Translations under genes and position numbers: made by a program
In this document: positions 62,401 through 64,000 of the stretch, piece by piece
Position numbering within the stretch: the stretch's first letter is position 1
Layout of the letters: each line of letters opens with the position of its first letter
Notes under the pieces: model-generated
Database searches by the model: none
Told to the model about the DNA's origin: nothing
What the model saw: the letters and a program-made list of their open reading frames with translations, nothing else
NCBI RefSeq assembly: GCF_014196615.1
Contig: NZ_JACIDY010000006.1
Span: 172,139 to 236,138, forward strand
Source: Novosphingobium fluoreni
GTDB lineage: Bacteria; Pseudomonadota; Alphaproteobacteria; Sphingomonadales; Sphingomonadaceae
Direction: 5' to 3'
Length of the DNA stretch: 64,000 nt

Positions 62401-63005
62401 CCCACCCGGTTGAGCAATGGCGCATGGTGGCGACGGCCAACGGCGCGCGCACGCATGGCAGCTTGATCGCAGGCGGGGCGAGCGGCCGGGCCGGAGCGGT
62501 GATGGCCGTGCTGGTTGAAAGCGTCCAGAAGCGCAAGACCCGCAAGGGCAAGGACTTTGTGATCGCCGACTTTTCAGACCAGTCCGGTCAGTTCAGCGCC
62601 TCCTGCTTCGAGGAAAGCCTGGTCGATAGTTTCGTGAAGTGGGCGAAGGAGGGCACCTGCGTGCTTCTCAATGTTGAGCTTGATAGCCCCAGCGCCGACG
62701 AGCCCCCTCGTGTCACCGTCCGGGGTGCCCGTCCGTTGGCCGAAGTGACTAGCGATGCGCGCATGGTGATGACGATCGATATTGACCGGGTCGAGGCGAT
62801 CCAGGAACTCGCTTTGCTGATGCGACCGGGCACTAAGGGGACGGGCGAGGTAATCGCACGGCTTCATCTCGGCGATGGCCAAATGCAGAACGTGCGCCTG
62901 GGGCGCGATTTCGCGCTGGATGGAGACTTCGCCGAACAGCTGGCACAGATCGAGGGGATTACCGTCGAATCTCTGGCACCGCGCAAGCTTCGCATGGCGG
63001 CCTGA
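59460..63005 (+). CDS. dnaE: DNA polymerase III alpha subunit
   Basis: A 1181-residue C-family replicative polymerase, about the length of E. coli DnaE (1160). The PHP domain opens with [15 protein letters not shown] and [12 protein letters not shown]. The palm contains [16 protein letters not shown] and the catalytic [13 protein letters not shown]. The finger/beta-binding region holds [27 protein letters not shown]. A C-terminal OB fold ([17 protein letters not shown]) ends it. The ATG at 59460 ([12 protein letters not shown]) is preferred to the frame opening at 59409. A terminator hairpin follows the stop. Confidence 0.96.
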   Translation: [1181 protein letters not shown]

Positions 63006-63011
63006 TCATTC

Positions 63012-63051
63012 GCCGGTCGCTGGTGGCGTATCGACGCCACTAGCGACCGGC
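63012..63051. terminator. Bidirectional terminator hairpin after dnaE
   Basis: GCCGGTCGCT (63012-63021) pairs with AGCGACCGGC (63042-63051) and GTGGCG (63023-63028) with CGCCAC (63035-63040) around TATCGA. It fills the gap between dnaE and the convergent small membrane gene. Confidence 0.7.
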
Positions 63052-63057
63052 CTGGTA

Positions 63058-63342
63058 TTACTTATTAGTGATCTTGTCGGCCGCATTTTCTGCAGCGCTG
63101 CCGACTTGCTTTGCGGCGTTACCGACGCTGCTGGCAGCCTCTGCAACGGCGTTATCTTTGGCGGACTCGCTGGAGCTGCTCTGGCTGAAGAAATAAATGC
63201 CGGCGATGACCGCGATCAGCAGGACGATAGCCAGCAAAGCCGTGCCACCACCGCCGCGCTTGCGATCACCGTCGTGAATGACGGTCGTGTGGGTCGTGGG
63301 GCCGTTTGCACCCTCGACAGTCGTGATCCGTTCCTCAACCAT
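63058..63342 (-). CDS. Single-TM small membrane protein of unknown function
   Basis: A 94-residue protein with a polar N-terminus (MVEERITTVEGANGPTTHTTVIHD), a basic stop (DRKRGGGG), one transmembrane helix (TALLAIVLLIAVIAGIYFFS) and an Ala/Ser-rich helical tail (AVAEAASSVGNAAKQVGSAAENAADKI). The ATG at 63342 has AGGAGG five bases upstream; an earlier in-frame ATG at 63363 does not. The tail resembles amphipathic repeats of stress-associated proteins, but no named family is claimed. Confidence 0.8.
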   Translation of the reverse strand: MVEERITTVEGANGPTTHTTVIHDGDRKRGGGGTALLAIVLLIAVIAGIYFFSQSSSSESAKDNAVAEAASSVGNAAKQVGSAAENAADKITNK

Positions 63343-63399
63343 TCTGGCCTCCTCTTCAAACATTGTACGCGCCGAAACGCCTGTATGTCTGTTCGGTTG

Positions 63400-64000
63400 C
63401 TAGAGCAGCGACAACTGACCGTCTGTGGATGGCCGCCGGAAGCGAGTGCAATCCAGTTTCACTTCCGGCCTACCCATCGCATGGCGACGCATCGCGATGG
63501 CAAAGCGCCGTCGGAAAAGGTCGGCCCAAACGCCTTCCGGCTTCATTCGCATACCAAAGCGTGGATCGTTATCTCGACCACCACGGATCGATTGGATCGT
63601 CGCCATCACTTTGCCTGCGCGATCAGGGAAATGGGTCTGCAGCCATTCCCGAAACAAGGGTGCCACCTCGTGCGGCAAGCGCACGATGATCCATGTGGCG
63701 GCGCTGACGCCGAATTTTGCCGCCTCCGCCAGAATGCCTTCGATGTAGCAATCGGTGATCGATGGGATCACCGGCGCGATCGACACATGGCACGGCACAC
63801 CCGCGTCGACCAAACGGCCCAGTGCCGCCAAACGCTTCGCTGGCGAGGCGGCCCGTGGCTCCAGCAACCGCGAGAGCCGCGCATCCAGGCTGGTCACGGA
63901 GATACGTAAGCGTCCGGGCTCCGACGTGTTGCGCGGGCGATGCCCTGCCGCGATGAGGCTCTCGTAAGGAGTGTCCTTTGGCACTGCCGAAGGAGAGTGG
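63400..64000 (-). CDS. PA0069-type radical SAM protein, C-terminal part (5' end outside window)
   Basis: About 200 residues of a radical SAM protein related to the PA0069/spore-photoproduct-lyase-like family. Landmarks: ISVTSLDARLSRLLEPRAASPAKRLAALGRLVDAG, VSIAPVIPSITD, WIIVRLPHEVAPLFREWLQTHFPDRA and SIRGGRDNDPRFG. The catalytic CxxxCxxC would lie upstream, outside the window. The frame is open to the window edge; a GTG at 63984 is in frame but is probably internal. The stretch just before ISVTSLD (KDTPYESLIAAGHRPRN) is not what I expect from relatives, so its integrity should be checked with flanking sequence. It may process modified nucleotides; function unknown. Confidence 0.82.
   Translation of the reverse strand, partial: HSPSAVPKDTPYESLIAAGHRPRNTSEPGRLRISVTSLDARLSRLLEPRAASPAKRLAALGRLVDAGVPCHVSIAPVIPSITDCYIEGILAEAAKFGVSAATWIIVRLPHEVAPLFREWLQTHFPDRAGKVMATIQSIRGGRDNDPRFGMRMKPEGVWADLFRRRFAIAMRRHAMGRPEVKLDCTRFRRPSTDGQLSLL

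Overview
The window is about 64 kb of GC-rich chromosome from an alphaproteobacterium, most likely a sphingomonad (Sphingomonadaceae). This is inferred from gene families and gene order: cpdR beside an N-formylglutamate amidohydrolase, trpF-trpB-trpA-folC, bolA beside a J-domain gene, lolC-lolD upstream of dnaE, a tamA-tamB pair, SapC and RcnB-like proteins, and purF followed by an SDR gene. No species is claimed. Nearly all of it is housekeeping chromosome. I see no prophage, transposase, CRISPR array, restriction system or rRNA operon.

Layout. 1-5.2 kb: 3' part of alaS (cut by the window edge), a Kef-type antiporter, icd and a tRNA-Val(GAC). 5.3-9.3 kb: cpdR, a divergent amidohydrolase, a strong small-RNA candidate, sapC and a GlcD-like flavoprotein. 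9.4-17.7 kb: two secreted proteins of unknown function, an RhlE-type RNA helicase, a UvrD-type DNA helicase, rsmD with an RluB-type pseudouridine synthase, and an AmpG-like permease. 17.7-25.6 kb, all leftward: folC, trpA, trpB, trpF, a SIMPL protein, pyrF, a LapA-domain protein, purB, bolA. 25.6-30.7 kb: J-domain protein, RcnB-like protein, ettA, a MarR-like regulator, a 54-residue protein and an AT-rich gap. 30.7-33.6 kb: ribH, a helix-turn-helix/RibB/RibX fusion, and a YihY-type membrane protein. 33.7-40.5 kb: tamA, tamB and a 70-residue lipoprotein, with overlapping stops and starts. 40.5-47.6 kb: a DUF2945 protein, a secreted protein paired with a zinc metallopeptidase, an M28 peptidase, guaB, an RsmB-type methyltransferase and a TPR protein. 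47.7-56.2 kb: rppH, korA-korB, a PAP2 phosphatase, phrB, a PilZ protein, an SDR and purF. 56.4-64 kb: lolC, lolD, a 94-residue protein, glutathione peroxidase, dnaE, a one-TM protein and the C-terminal part of a PA0069-type radical SAM protein.

How the genes fit together. Purine synthesis is scattered (purB, purF, guaB). Riboflavin synthesis is one tight leftward unit (ribBX-ribH, 8-bp overlap). Tryptophan genes lead straight into folC without accD. Envelope functions are represented by tamAB plus lipoprotein, lolCD, AmpG, SapC, YihY, PAP2 and several exported proteins of unknown function.

The most interesting items are non-coding or composite. One is a roughly 100-nt leftward RNA at 6800-6903 with a spaced promoter, three hairpins, a CCUCCUCCC motif complementary to Shine-Dalgarno sequences and a U-tract terminator. 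The other is an N-terminal DNA-binding domain fused to RibB, whose gene is preceded by three TCACAT-type half-sites on one helical face, suggesting self-control of riboflavin synthesis without an FMN riboswitch.
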